From: Bythopirellula polymerisocia | GTDB taxonomy: Bacteria; Planctomycetota; Planctomycetia; Pirellulales; Lacipirellulaceae | Direction: 5' to 3' | DNA length: 64,000 bases | NCBI RefSeq assembly: GCF_007860015.1 | Contig: NZ_SJPS01000010.1 | Span: 1 to 64,000 of the forward strand | Part shown: positions 54,978-64,000 of the stretch, in pieces | Layout of the letters: each line of letters starts with the position of its first letter | How positions within the stretch are numbered: position 1 is the stretch's first letter | Position numbers and translations under genes: made by a program | The notes under the pieces: generated by a model | What the model was told of the DNA's origin: nothing | Database searches by the model: none | Seen by the model: the letters and a program-made list of their open reading frames with translations, nothing else

Positions 54978-57900
54978 TCGCTCCTTAAAGTGTTGTAGTC
55001 TGTTCGATTGTACTCCTGAGAGTCTGCTGAATTTGCGTGTTTGTTGTAGTGTTGTAAGTAGTGCCAGACAGCGTGGAATTGTTTCTCGGCGTCCCCGTCA
55101 TAGAAACGGATTGCGGCTGTGGTCCTCCCATCTCTTGCCAGTTGAGGCATCTTTGTCGAAAAATCGAAACGGGGAGGATTCAGCACAAACCGCATATAAT
55201 AATCTTGATGCAGCCGCTCTCGGACGGTTGTGAAGTTGATTCCCGGCGCTAGCTTGGTGTGATCGTCGCCACGCGGATTGAGTTTGCCAATACCATGGCA
55301 TTGGCGGCAATCGAGTGCTGTCTGGAGTGTTAGTTGTCGCCCTATTTCCGCCAGTTTGGCGTCGTAGTTCGGCTTTTTAGGTGATGTGGTAGGGATTCCA
55401 TGTTGATGCGCAAAACCTTCTGCCAACACGTCGGCAAACTGTGGAACGCAAGGCATGCGAGTTCTCAACCAAGGTCGCAGGGAGCGATCACGTTGGCCAG
55501 CAAGAAACTTGGCGGTCCAAGGGGCCAGCAGTTTCTCACCCGTCCATGTCAGGCTAGGTATCGATTCGGGTGCTAGACCGCGACCTTCTTCTGCCATGAT
55601 GATTCCCCGATTGCTTTGAAAACTATCACGATCGTGACAGGCGAGACAGTCATAACGCTTTATGAGCCGTTCAGATGTTTCAATCGAAGAATAGCGTGTT
55701 AGAGATTCTCGATCCTGCTGGAGAAAAACCCGCAAAGAATCTCGCTCATCACTAGTCAACACATAGACGGGTCCGTTATGCTCGGAATTCAATTCATGGT
55801 CGAGACACCCACGCGATGAAGGTCTACGCCGAATCTCAGGTGCTTTGGGAAATGGCGATAGTCGTGGGTCCTCTAGCTGGTGACAGGCTCCGCACCCTTT
55901 ACTTGCAAAGATTTGTCGGCCTCGCGCAGCGTTTCCTCCGACAGGAAAGGAGTTTATCGTATCTGTCGTCGCGTCCTCTAGGAATGCAACAAGCGCTGCA
56001 ACCTCTTCATCGCTGAGTTGGAAGTCTGGCATCCGGCTAGACACATAATGTTGGTGCGGCTTCTTGAGGAACGATGCCAAGGCTCCTTTTCGATATTTTT
56101 GTTGTACTGAGGCCAATGACATCCGAGCGAATTCTTCTGGCTCATCGTCCGTAGTTAGGCAGTGGCAAATAAGACACCCCAAATCTGTAAACACGATTTC
56201 CCCAGCTTCAATGAGCGAATCCGCATTCAACTTAGCTTCAAAGGAATTGAGCTCGATTTCATCGCTTGAGGTCTTAGATGCCAGATAGGTGGCTACGTCC
56301 AGCGCCTGTTGCCGATCCGTTCTACTTGTTCCAAACATTCGCGGCATCCTGGCATTGGATTGCTGGCTGGCAGGGTCTAACAGCCAACGAGCGATCCACT
56401 CAGGCCGTAGGCGGTCGCCGATGGTTGTCAGATTCGGCGCATCGATCGCAAGCTCGGGCATTGAATGATCCCCAACCTTGGTACTGTATGTCTTGGAATG
56501 GCAACGGAAGCACCTCAACTCCGCAAACAAAGTTCTCCCGGCACGTAGCTGCTGACTTGCCACGAGTGCCTTGTCCTGCGAGGGATGCAGAAGAGAGTCG
56601 GGGGGGACAAGTTCCCTTGCAAAGTCGTCGCTCGACCAGAGAAGCCGAACAGATGCGTCTCCTGAATTTGGGGCGTCATATTCTAATTTCAAATGGTTAT
56701 AGCCACCCTTCAATGCCACTGCCTGAGGCGAAGTCTTCGAGAGGTCCACTCCCTCGGCGGATAGGGCCTCCTTATGATTGAGACTAATTCTAGCGGAGCC
56801 TTGTCCGACGAGTGAAAAATGATAGACACCGGGAAGCCGTACACGAAGATATCCTTCTGCAACCGCTTGAAACGGGCCAGGTTGCAGAAATGGAGTTACA
56901 CACGCTCCCTCCGGAACGTACAAAGCGGCTCCGCGGTCACTTCGGGCATCGTGCCCATCTCGTTCACCATTGCTTTGGGCAAATCGCCACAATAAGCCTG
57001 GCTGGAGCTGTTTGATTTCATCGACGGCCAACTGGTTGGCGCGCACAGAACGAGTCAGATGTGCTGGATCAAGTCGAACATCTGGCACTGAGTTGATTGT
57101 ATGATAATAGACATTGCGCAATGCTTGTCCATCAGTCCCGCGCAATGCATATCCCACGGAAAACTGCATTGCGGGTTGGACATCGGCTATCTCCAGAAAG
57201 ACCGTCTGATCGTCTAGAAGGGATGCAGAGAGGATCTCTACTTCATCTCTTCCTTCAAAACGTGGATCCGAAACCTTATATTCGGGAGAGCCGTAATTCC
57301 CTGAATACTTGTAATTCCACTTTTGCAGTTGGTAGTTTCCCGGGTTCTCGGCTTCCTCTTTTTCCAATGAAATGGCAAAGGAAATTGCCAGGCCATTTGC
57401 TAGTGTTCTCACTCCATTTGGATAGGGAAAACTCTTTCCGGTATAGCGTACGCGCTGTAAGCAGCCGTCTTGGACGGCGGTACTTACCCACCCACGCAGC
57501 CCCGAGACATACAATTGTCCGTCATGAGGGCTGAAGCGGCCTCTCATGATGCCTGACTGAAACGAGAGCGGCAATGAGAGACTTCCTCCCTGAACATATT
57601 GTGCCGCAGAGGAAATAAAGACCGTCCCAAGTGTTACTTGATTGACATCGCCGAGGACTGGCCAGTTAGGCGGTACAGACCAGGTTCGCGGTTCAAGAAG
57701 CGTGAGGAGCAACCGACATTGGCCGTATGACATATTCAAAAGTTGTCCCTCGAGCGGTTGCCAAACATCGCCAGTGACCCAGACCTGTCCCCCGGTGGAA
57801 TTGTCGATAAGCCGTGGAATCCAACAGAGCGGAGGGTCGTAGCCACGGGGGCGTTCGGGGGTTACCCGAGGCCCTCCGAAACCGTAGTAGCCACCCGGGG

Positions 57901-59371
57901 TAACTTCCACGATCGCTGATGCAGGTGTCCAAGTGCCTTCTTGAGGTGAAGCTATAGTGGTCCCATCTTCCGCAACTGCTAGTCCGTTCGGGTTGCGCAG
58001 CCCCGTGGCGATCGTTTCGTACTCTTTCCCATCCGGAGAAACACGATGAACACCTTTCTCACTAAGGTAGTAGAAATTTCCCTGGGCATCCGTTTGCAGA
58101 CAGGTAGAAAAATCGTGCCCTTCCGGTGAAGTTTCACCGTCGTTGTTGAAGGATTCGTAGAAATCGGCCTCACCGTCCTTATTGAGGTCGATGAGGCGTG
58201 TAATCTGATCCCTACCAAGCACATAGACGAGATCGTCGACGATTCGCAATCCTAGGGGTTGAAACAAACCGGTAGCAAATCGTCGCCATTCAATTTTGTC
58301 AAGTGTGTCGTCTATGCCACTGACAATCCAAACATCTCCATGGACGGTGCAAATGGCCATTTTTCCGGGGGTAGAGAAGAAGTCATGGCCACCGACGAAC
58401 AGGAGCGCCCCAAAACGGTTTTCAAATGGCAATTCGACTGAATCAATTACTAGGGGCTGATCACTTTCTCCTACTTCTCCTCGAGTCATAAGAGGTTCAC
58501 CCCAGCGAAGTGGCCCCGGCTTTGTCAACGCAGATAAGTCAGACCTGTACTTCTTACCAGCAATCTTGATAGCTTCGGTCGTTTTGGGTGGACCTATCCA
58601 AATCTCGAATCGCAAAGGCTTGGCACTTGGCAGGATGCGAATTGAAGTCGGCTTGGAATCACTCTTGAGAACTTGATAGAACTGAGAATCTCCCTTCACG
58701 ACAAGGGGAGTTCCAGAGTCAGCCACTATGACGGTTAATGATTCTGGATGTGGCGCTATCTCCATGAACCGAACAATGGAAGTCGAATCTTCCGCAGAGT
58801 GAGCCCAAAAGGAATCTAGTACTGGCACTGCATCGACGTCATAGCTGAGAACCACCCGCGAGCCGTGCAAGTATGAGCCACGATAATTTACTTCTGCATT
58901 TCCCCAACCAGTGCTAGGAGGTGATGTGAATAGAGTTTTCCCAGCTATTTTTGGTCGATTTACCAAACCGAACCGAATGGGATCATATTCGAGAAAGCCT
59001 CCCACCCAGCCACATCGAACTGTCATGCGTTCGAGGTCGAAACAGACTGCAGCATTCTGGCGATCTCCAAGGCGGATGGACAACGCTTTGCTAACAATAG
59101 TGGTTTTACCGTCTCCACCAGGTACATCAAGGGAGGAGGTCATCATAGGCCCCGTGTCCATCTGATTCCAGCGAGCGTCGTGACCGTCATTCTCTACCCA
59201 ACGAAACCCCACGGAACCTTCTCCCCAGTGGTCTTCCACCTTTGATTTCTCTTGAGAATTCTGGGAATCATCGGCAATTGCAGGTTCAGCGGTTGATAGC
59301 GAAAGTAACAGCAACCACCAACCACCAAGAAACATCATCCCTAGCTTGTGCAGATTAGAATCTCGATTCAT
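54974..59371 (-). CDS. Giant secreted protein with beta-propeller, PA14 domain and five CXXCH heme sites
   Basis: The start at 59371 places a signal peptide (GGWWLLLLSLSTAEPAIA) at the N-terminus. The frame itself is open to 59524. Of its 1465 residues, about 330-640 resemble a beta-propeller/NHL-like segment (LFQPLGLRIVDDLVYVLGRD, ATGLRNPNGLAVAEDG). Residues about 815-930 are a PA14 domain (GVYHFSLVGQGSARISLN, LRLLWSSDDF-type). Five heme motifs follow: CFRCH (near 953), CLICH (1064), CGACH (1159), CLACH (1241) and CRQCH (1352). The N-terminal part has no family I can name with certainty. The layout matches large planctomycete cytochromes thought to take electrons from sugar oxidation. It sits in a sugar operon, which supports a dehydrogenase-like role. 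Confidence 0.85.
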   Translation of the reverse strand: MNRDSNLHKLGMMFLGGWWLLLLSLSTAEPAIADDSQNSQEKSKVEDHWGEGSVGFRWVENDGHDARWNQMDTGPMMTSSLDVPGGDGKTTIVSKALSIRLGDRQNAAVCFDLERMTVRCGWVGGFLEYDPIRFGLVNRPKIAGKTLFTSPPSTGWGNAEVNYRGSYLHGSRVVLSYDVDAVPVLDSFWAHSAEDSTSIVRFMEIAPHPESLTVIVADSGTPLVVKGDSQFYQVLKSDSKPTSIRILPSAKPLRFEIWIGPPKTTEAIKIAGKKYRSDLSALTKPGPLRWGEPLMTRGEVGESDQPLVIDSVELPFENRFGALLFVGGHDFFSTPGKMAICTVHGDVWIVSGIDDTLDKIEWRRFATGLFQPLGLRIVDDLVYVLGRDQITRLIDLNKDGEADFYESFNNDGETSPEGHDFSTCLQTDAQGNFYYLSEKGVHRVSPDGKEYETIATGLRNPNGLAVAEDGTTIASPQEGTWTPASAIVEVTPGGYYGFGGPRVTPERPRGYDPPLCWIPRLIDNSTGGQVWVTGDVWQPLEGQLLNMSYGQCRLLLTLLEPRTWSVPPNWPVLGDVNQVTLGTVFISSAAQYVQGGSLSLPLSFQSGIMRGRFSPHDGQLYVSGLRGWVSTAVQDGCLQRVRYTGKSFPYPNGVRTLANGLAISFAISLEKEEAENPGNYQLQKWNYKYSGNYGSPEYKVSDPRFEGRDEVEILSASLLDDQTVFLEIADVQPAMQFSVGYALRGTDGQALRNVYYHTINSVPDVRLDPAHLTRSVRANQLAVDEIKQLQPGLLWRFAQSNGERDGHDARSDRGAALYVPEGACVTPFLQPGPFQAVAEGYLRVRLPGVYHFSLVGQGSARISLNHKEALSAEGVDLSKTSPQAVALKGGYNHLKLEYDAPNSGDASVRLLWSSDDFARELVPPDSLLHPSQDKALVASQQLRAGRTLFAELRCFRCHSKTYSTKVGDHSMPELAIDAPNLTTIGDRLRPEWIARWLLDPASQQSNARMPRMFGTSRTDRQQALDVATYLASKTSSDEIELNSFEAKLNADSLIEAGEIVFTDLGCLICHCLTTDDEPEEFARMSLASVQQKYRKGALASFLKKPHQHYVSSRMPDFQLSDEEVAALVAFLEDATTDTINSFPVGGNAARGRQIFASKGCGACHQLEDPRLSPFPKAPEIRRRPSSRGCLDHELNSEHNGPVYVLTSDERDSLRVFLQQDRESLTRYSSIETSERLIKRYDCLACHDRDSFQSNRGIIMAEEGRGLAPESIPSLTWTGEKLLAPWTAKFLAGQRDRSLRPWLRTRMPCVPQFADVLAEGFAHQHGIPTTSPKKPNYDAKLAEIGRQLTLQTALDCRQCHGIGKLNPRGDDHTKLAPGINFTTVRERLHQDYYMRFVLNPPRFDFSTKMPQLARDGRTTAAIRFYDGDAEKQFHAVWHYLQHYNKHANSADSQEYNRTDYNTLRSE

Positions 59372-59471
59372 GTCGCCTATCGCGTCTATGCAGAGTCTCA
59401 TTTCGAGGAAATTTCGTGAAAATGCAAGTTGCCACATAAGAATTGTGATTGATAAGCCTATTGCAATTTGT

Positions 59472-60632
59472 CTATGTGACTGCCTCACAACTTCCGTTGT
59501 TGGCTGACCTGAGACCAGCTTCAAGCACCTTCATGCAAGCCACTCCATCACGAAAATTTGGTTCGACCGGACAACCAGATGATACTGCTTTGAAGAAATC
59601 GACGACGGCGTGAGTGAATTCATGTTCATATCCGATGGTATGTCCGGGTGGCCACCAATTAGAGATATATTCATGGCATGGCTCGGTCGCCAGAATCGTC
59701 CGAAACCCCTGCGCTGCCTCGGGGTCGGTGCCGTTGAAATACTCGAGTTCATTCATTCTTTCCAAATTGAATCTGAGTGCGCCTTCGCTTCCGTAGATTT
59801 CAAACATATTGTAATTCTTGCGTCCCAAGGCAAAGCGTGAAGCCTCGAATGAACCGAGTGCCCCATTCTCGAACTGAACTGTCATGAAAGCAGCGTCCTC
59901 CACAGTGACTTCACCAAGCTCTTCACTTTCCGAATTTCCCTGGAAAGCAGTCGCGTTCGCGGCGGGCAGGGGGCGCTGTGTTACGAATCGCGAAGTCATA
60001 GCAGACACGGTTGAGATTTCGCCCACGAGATATCTGGCCAGATCGACACTATGAGAGTTCAGGTCATAGTGAGGTCCTGCTCCAGCGAACTTTGCTTGGA
60101 GTTGCCAGGTCAAGGGAAAATTCGGATCAACGATCCAGGATTGGAGATAAGCGCCTCGCCAGTGAAAAATTCGCCCTAGCTTTTTCTCATCGATAAGCTT
60201 GCGAGCGAGTCGCACAGCCGGACAACGACGGTAATTGTGATTCAAGCAATGCGTAATTCCAGCGGTCTCGGCAGCTTCAAGCATTCTCTGGGCTTCTTCG
60301 GACGAAAGTGCAAAAGGTTTTTCACAGAAGATATGTTTACCAGCTTGAGCAGCTGCAATCACCATATCGTGATGCAAATAGGTCGGGGTTGAAACATCGA
60401 TCACATCAATGTCGTTACGTTCAATCAATCGTCGCCAATCGGTCTCAACGTCTTCCCATCCCCATCGCTGGGCAAATGTAGATACACGATCCTTCGAACG
60501 TCCACAGACTGCTTTAAGGATTGGTTTCGCTTCCATTTCAAAATAAAGCGGGGCGTTGCGCCAAGCCTGGGAGTGCGCTTTGCCCATGAAATTATAGCCA
60601 ATCAGACCAATTCTAAGTTCTTGTTTTGACAT
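59472..60632 (-). CDS. Gfo/Idh/MocA family oxidoreductase
   Basis: The 386-residue protein has a Rossmann motif IGLIGYNFMGKAHS (residues 8-21) and the family signature EKPFA (104-108), followed by a beta-sheet C-terminal domain with GAGPHYDLNSHSVD. No signal peptide, so it is cytoplasmic. Members oxidise or epimerise sugars and inositols with NAD(P). Its neighbours are a TIM-barrel isomerase 9 bp upstream and the heme protein 100 bp downstream. The sugar is probably a fucose or related intermediate, not provable here. Confidence 0.92.
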   Translation of the reverse strand: MSKQELRIGLIGYNFMGKAHSQAWRNAPLYFEMEAKPILKAVCGRSKDRVSTFAQRWGWEDVETDWRRLIERNDIDVIDVSTPTYLHHDMVIAAAQAGKHIFCEKPFALSSEEAQRMLEAAETAGITHCLNHNYRRCPAVRLARKLIDEKKLGRIFHWRGAYLQSWIVDPNFPLTWQLQAKFAGAGPHYDLNSHSVDLARYLVGEISTVSAMTSRFVTQRPLPAANATAFQGNSESEELGEVTVEDAAFMTVQFENGALGSFEASRFALGRKNYNMFEIYGSEGALRFNLERMNELEYFNGTDPEAAQGFRTILATEPCHEYISNWWPPGHTIGYEHEFTHAVVDFFKAVSSGCPVEPNFRDGVACMKVLEAGLRSANNGSCEAVT

Positions 60633-60641
60633 GGTACTTTG

Positions 60642-61520
60642 CTAATCGGTTGTTTCAGTTTCTACACGCTCTGCAATTCTCCGCAGAACGTCCACACTCT
60701 GAGCGACTGCTGCGTCCTCATCGTTATTGTAGTCTGGATGAAGAAAATCGAGTTCCATTGCCAATAACCCCTGGTAGTCGGCCCGTTTCAAAAGTCGTGC
60801 CAATTGCAGATTGTCGATAAAACCATCCCCCACAGGTACTGTGGAAAAGAAATACCAGTCGTCTACGGATGCTGCAGCGTTGATCTTCAAATCCTTGATG
60901 TGTGTGGCCAGAGTATATGGGGCCAACTTCTCCATCGCTTTAATCGGATCGTCGAGTAAGCGGGCAAAATTTCCCGTGTCCAAATTCAAGCCTAAGTAGG
61001 GCGAATCAACCTCCTCAAGCAGCTGGAGAATTTCATCGCCAGTGAAATCTATGTGGTTTTCAATCGCCATCTTTATATCGCAATCCGCTGCGACTTTGAC
61101 TGCTTTTCGAAACATAGCCACTAGACGTGAGATTTGTTCCTGGTGGTTTTCAAACCGAAATAAGCCGCTTGAGCCAACCACTCGCATTATCTTGGCACCG
61201 ATTTGATTGGCATGTTGGAAAGAGCCGATCATTTCTTCGTACTCAGTATGATTGGTTCCCCCTTCCAATCCATCTGGATGACCCCATGCATAAACGCGAT
61301 CGAAGGCATATTCATCTAAGCGGTCTCGGACAGATGATAGGTAGCCCGGATCGTTTTTCTCGGGGATAAAGCACGACTCTAGCGAAACTCCATCCACCTT
61401 CAACTCCGAGGCACGGTCGATGAAATCTTCGAGGGTCATTCTCTTTGATGCGGCTTCTTGTTGAGGATAGGCCTCACCAAAGAATCGATGGTAACAGTAG
61501 CTGTCGATGCCAATTTTCAT
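60642..61520 (-). CDS. Sugar phosphate isomerase/epimerase (TIM barrel)
   Basis: The 292-residue protein is a TIM barrel of the AP-endonuclease-2 type: KIGIDSYCYHRFFGEA, MRVVGSSGLFRF, IKMAIENHIDF (metal Glu), YLGLNLDTGNFA, ATHIKDLKI (metal Asp/His) and LLAMELDFLHPD. No signal peptide. It is cytoplasmic and may isomerise a sugar derivative produced by the neighbouring oxidoreductase. It lies 9 bp before that gene, so they are translated from one mRNA. Confidence 0.9.
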   Translation of the reverse strand: MKIGIDSYCYHRFFGEAYPQQEAASKRMTLEDFIDRASELKVDGVSLESCFIPEKNDPGYLSSVRDRLDEYAFDRVYAWGHPDGLEGGTNHTEYEEMIGSFQHANQIGAKIMRVVGSSGLFRFENHQEQISRLVAMFRKAVKVAADCDIKMAIENHIDFTGDEILQLLEEVDSPYLGLNLDTGNFARLLDDPIKAMEKLAPYTLATHIKDLKINAAASVDDWYFFSTVPVGDGFIDNLQLARLLKRADYQGLLAMELDFLHPDYNNDEDAAVAQSVDVLRRIAERVETETTD

Positions 61521-61659
61521 AATTTTCGTCTCACAGTAGAGAAATTAAGGTTTGAATAGCGACCGAAGGCGACCTTCGGCACTTATCGCGGCCTGTTGTG
61601 CGATTGGAAATTCATTTTGACTTTGCCCCAAACTGTTTCAATACAGCTCCCCTCAAAAG

Positions 61660-63093
61660 CTACTTATTTGTCCAAGACTGCTCGATTTCTTCTAAAGTGA
61701 GGCCCTTCGTTTCGGGCATCACTTTCCAGACAAAGTAGAACTGAGGGATTAACACCGCAGCGAACACAAAAAACATGCCAGCTTCTCCGATTACCTCGCG
61801 CGCCATCGGATAAAGTTGGTTGTATACTGCGTCGGTAAGCCATACTGCCAATGACGATATGGCAACTGCTCGACCACGGATGCGGGTCGGAAAAATCTCA
61901 GACATCACGACCCACTTGATAGGCCCGATAGAGAAAGCGAAGCAAGCCATGAAGAAACAAATCAGCACGACGAGAATCGCCCCATCGGTTTTACCTTGAG
62001 AAAAAAGCAGCCCAATGGTAGCCAGGGCTAAGAAACAGCCCAAATTTCCCCAAAACAAGAGTGGACGCCTTCCCGAAACATCGATCAGCCATATTGCGAG
62101 AATCGTGAAGAGCATGTTGACAATCCCAATGGGAACAAACCCTCCCAATGCATCGCCAAAGGTGAAGCCTGCTTTCTCGAGAATACCTGGGCCGTAGTAG
62201 AGTATCACCGTGACACCGCTCATTTCCGAGACAATCGAGAGAAATAGTGCAACGAAAAGTGCTTTGCGCAGTCCCGGCTTGAACAACTGAGCAACCGAAC
62301 CTTCCTCTTGGGCGATTGCGTCGCTTATCTCTTGTATTTCCTTTTCGGCAGTTTGCCGACCACCGACTCTCGCGAGGATTTGATATGCTTCTTCAGTTCG
62401 ATTCATCTTTGTTAACCACCGTGGACTCTCAGGAATCGTCAGGCAAAGCACGAAGAACAACGAGGCGGGGAAGACTTCTGCAATAAACATTGCTCGCCAG
62501 ACCTCCTCGACAACCATCCAATGCCACAATCCTTGGCCATCACTAGAGGAACTACTCTCGGAAATGCCTTGTAAAGCTGTGTTGGCAAAGAGGGCGAGAC
62601 AGATGCCTATCGTGATAGCAAATTGAAAAAGGGTTACCAGACGTCCACGCAAATGCGGTAAAGAGATCTCTGAGATATAGAGTGGACAAATCATAGATGC
62701 GATACCTACGCCAACCCCGCCAATCCAGCGCGCGCATATAAGAAAGTTGGCACTGTCAGCGATTCCACAGCCCGCGGCCGAAATCACAAAAAGTAGAGAG
62801 GATGCTATCAAGACTTTCTTACGTCCGATTCGATCAGAGATGGGACCAGCAACGGCACAGCCGATCACACAGCCAATCAATGCGGAACTAACAAAAAGCC
62901 CCTCTAAGGTGTCGCTAAGTGAAAACTGGGCTTTCACTGCCGTCACTGTGCCAGAGATTACCACCGTGTCATATCCAAACAACAGTCCCCCCAAAGCTGA
63001 GACAATGCAGACAAAAGTTAGGAAAAGAGTACTCCCCTTCTCGGGAAGTCCAGCCGAAGTCAACAAACCTGATTCATCCGTAGAGTTGGTCAT
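61660..63093 (-). CDS. Sugar porter of the major facilitator superfamily
   Basis: The 477-residue protein has about 12 hydrophobic segments and the sugar-porter signatures in order: GGLLFGYDTVVISG, DRIGRKK, PESPRWL between the halves, and PETKG near the C-terminus. It resembles the XylE/GalP branch and should import a monosaccharide with protons. It is the second gene of the minus operon as seen here and lies 81 bp after the isomerase-like gene at the window edge. It supplies the cytoplasmic enzymes downstream. Confidence 0.93.
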   Translation of the reverse strand: MTNSTDESGLLTSAGLPEKGSTLFLTFVCIVSALGGLLFGYDTVVISGTVTAVKAQFSLSDTLEGLFVSSALIGCVIGCAVAGPISDRIGRKKVLIASSLLFVISAAGCGIADSANFLICARWIGGVGVGIASMICPLYISEISLPHLRGRLVTLFQFAITIGICLALFANTALQGISESSSSSDGQGLWHWMVVEEVWRAMFIAEVFPASLFFVLCLTIPESPRWLTKMNRTEEAYQILARVGGRQTAEKEIQEISDAIAQEEGSVAQLFKPGLRKALFVALFLSIVSEMSGVTVILYYGPGILEKAGFTFGDALGGFVPIGIVNMLFTILAIWLIDVSGRRPLLFWGNLGCFLALATIGLLFSQGKTDGAILVVLICFFMACFAFSIGPIKWVVMSEIFPTRIRGRAVAISSLAVWLTDAVYNQLYPMAREVIGEAGMFFVFAAVLIPQFYFVWKVMPETKGLTLEEIEQSWTNK

Positions 63094-63173
63094 CGAAATA
63101 CTTTCTTGTCAGCCTTTCGACCAATTGAAACGTCGAAGTATGAAAAGTGTCTGATTTATGCGGTCTCGTGAAA

Positions 63174-64000
63174 TTATCGATAGAGTTTGGTTTCGAGCCC
63201 AAGGATATTAGCTACATGCAAGAGTGCTTCCACATAGTCGCCATAGATTCCATGTATGTGATTGCAAGGGTAAGTTGCCAGGAACTCTTCTGGCTCAACT
63301 TGAATCCGTGCGAATGCACAGGGCCATTCGGGTGTTGTTGTAGCACCCTTGGCTAACGATACATTGCGTGGAAATTCGACAAACTCGGCGGGGACAATCG
63401 CCAGGTGATAGCGACCATTCTTGCGGGCAAGACGTGCCAAAGTGACTTCTCCTGGCGCAGCAAAGTGGTGTACCGAGGCTCCTCCGGCAGGATAATAAGA
63501 TACTTCAGGATAAAACGTTACGTTTTTGAGATTTTCAGCAGGATCGTCAGAACGGCCAGCGAAGTAGGTCGCATGCGTGCCTGAGTTAGATAGATACCAT
63601 ACCTGATCTTCCGAGTCGTAATGCCGAACATCGGCAAAGAGAACCGTTTGGCCGGAGAGATGCTTAAATATTTGCATCGTGAGCGCCCCGTCCATATCGG
63701 CTTCCGTTGCCGCAACGATTGGTTCGTGTGGGCCCTCCCAGTCATACGGATCGTTGAGAAAAGCTTCTGCAACATCGAGCGTGACAAAAGTGTCCGTCAA
63801 ATCACCGTGGGCTTTGGTACCGATAAAGTCTAGTTGACGCTCTTCAATAATCTGCCGATAGGCGTGATAGGATGCGATTTGCAATTTCAGCTTTTCAGGA
63901 GTCAGCACATGCTGGTCGTACTTGATTTGGCCTACATGCTCGCTAAGCCAAGTGAAACCTTGCTCGATTCGCTCAGGTTTGACCTGATGCGCATAACGCA
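63174..64000 (-). CDS. L-fucose isomerase-like protein, 5' end outside the window
   Basis: The open frame runs from its stop at 63174 off the right edge. Seen residues include GDLTDTFVTLDV, PIVAATEADMDGALTM (metal Glu), VLFADVRHYD (metal Asp), SYYPAGGASVHH and CNHIHGIYGDYVEALLHVANIL, the C-terminal domain of L-fucose/L-arabinose isomerases. The GTG near 63908 is inside the gene, because the frame continues upstream. It is the first gene seen of the minus operon with transporter, isomerase and oxidoreductase, which points to a fucose-like sugar pathway. Confidence 0.8.
   Translation of the reverse strand, partial: RYAHQVKPERIEQGFTWLSEHVGQIKYDQHVLTPEKLKLQIASYHAYRQIIEERQLDFIGTKAHGDLTDTFVTLDVAEAFLNDPYDWEGPHEPIVAATEADMDGALTMQIFKHLSGQTVLFADVRHYDSEDQVWYLSNSGTHATYFAGRSDDPAENLKNVTFYPEVSYYPAGGASVHHFAAPGEVTLARLARKNGRYHLAIVPAEFVEFPRNVSLAKGATTTPEWPCAFARIQVEPEEFLATYPCNHIHGIYGDYVEALLHVANILGLETKLYR

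Overview
The window looks like a planctomycete of the Pirellulales type. The signs are two DUF1559 pseudopilin-like proteins, eight genes ending in PEP-CTERM sorting signals and usually preceded by dockerin-like Asp-rich repeats, an LEQR-type N-terminal motif in a beta-helix protein, five Cys-type sulfatases, and a large protein with several CXXCH heme sites. No rRNA, tRNA or CRISPR array was found.

Region 1 (1-23,830, all minus strand) is a polysaccharide-degradation and cell-surface cluster. Read in transcription order it holds a PEP-CTERM protein, its tandem paralogue, a sulfatase fused to autotransporter-like repeats and a PEP-CTERM tail, a small concanavalin-like protein, a CPD-type lipoprotein, a DUF1559 protein, three more PEP-CTERM proteins (one a large beta-helix protein), a GH2 beta-galactosidase, a malectin/beta-helix protein, a PL14-like lyase, a sulfatase and a GH29 alpha-L-fucosidase. 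Together they suggest breakdown of a sulfated, fucose- and galactose-containing polysaccharide. The fucosidase and one PEP-CTERM gene each carry one in-frame TAG.

Region 2 (24,000-36,650) holds an ISH3/IS4-type insertion sequence with inverted repeats and a 5-bp target duplication, three more sulfatases, a CPD lipoprotein and a relic of another, a LamG/dockerin/PEP-CTERM protein with a DUF1559 gene behind it, and a further PEP-CTERM gene with a clear terminator.

Region 3 (37,680-44,560) is a plasmid-like replication module (RepA, six iterons, ParA and a small partner) with decayed genes on both sides: plasmid ATPase fragments, a group II intron domain V, a 3' adenylate kinase fragment, an aldolase-like fragment, a broken IS3-type transposase and an IS256-type tail.

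Region 4 (44,750-64,000) is a sugar-catabolism locus with two outward operons that meet at 54,075-54,101. It has a GntR/UTRA regulator, an unrecognised 911-aa secreted protein, a LamG-GH2 enzyme, two fucose-isomerase-like proteins, a ThuA protein, two TIM-barrel isomerases, a Gfo/Idh/MocA oxidoreductase, a sugar MFS transporter and a five-heme-site PA14 protein.

The most interesting signal is a repeated regulatory cassette found four times, each time before a surface-protein transcription unit. It is a promoter-like pair (CGGTAA, 16-17 nt spacer, ACAATA). In three copies a conserved leader follows, with a variable hairpin and a CTTSTBCRTCTGS tail. I do not recognise it as a known riboswitch or sigma-factor site.
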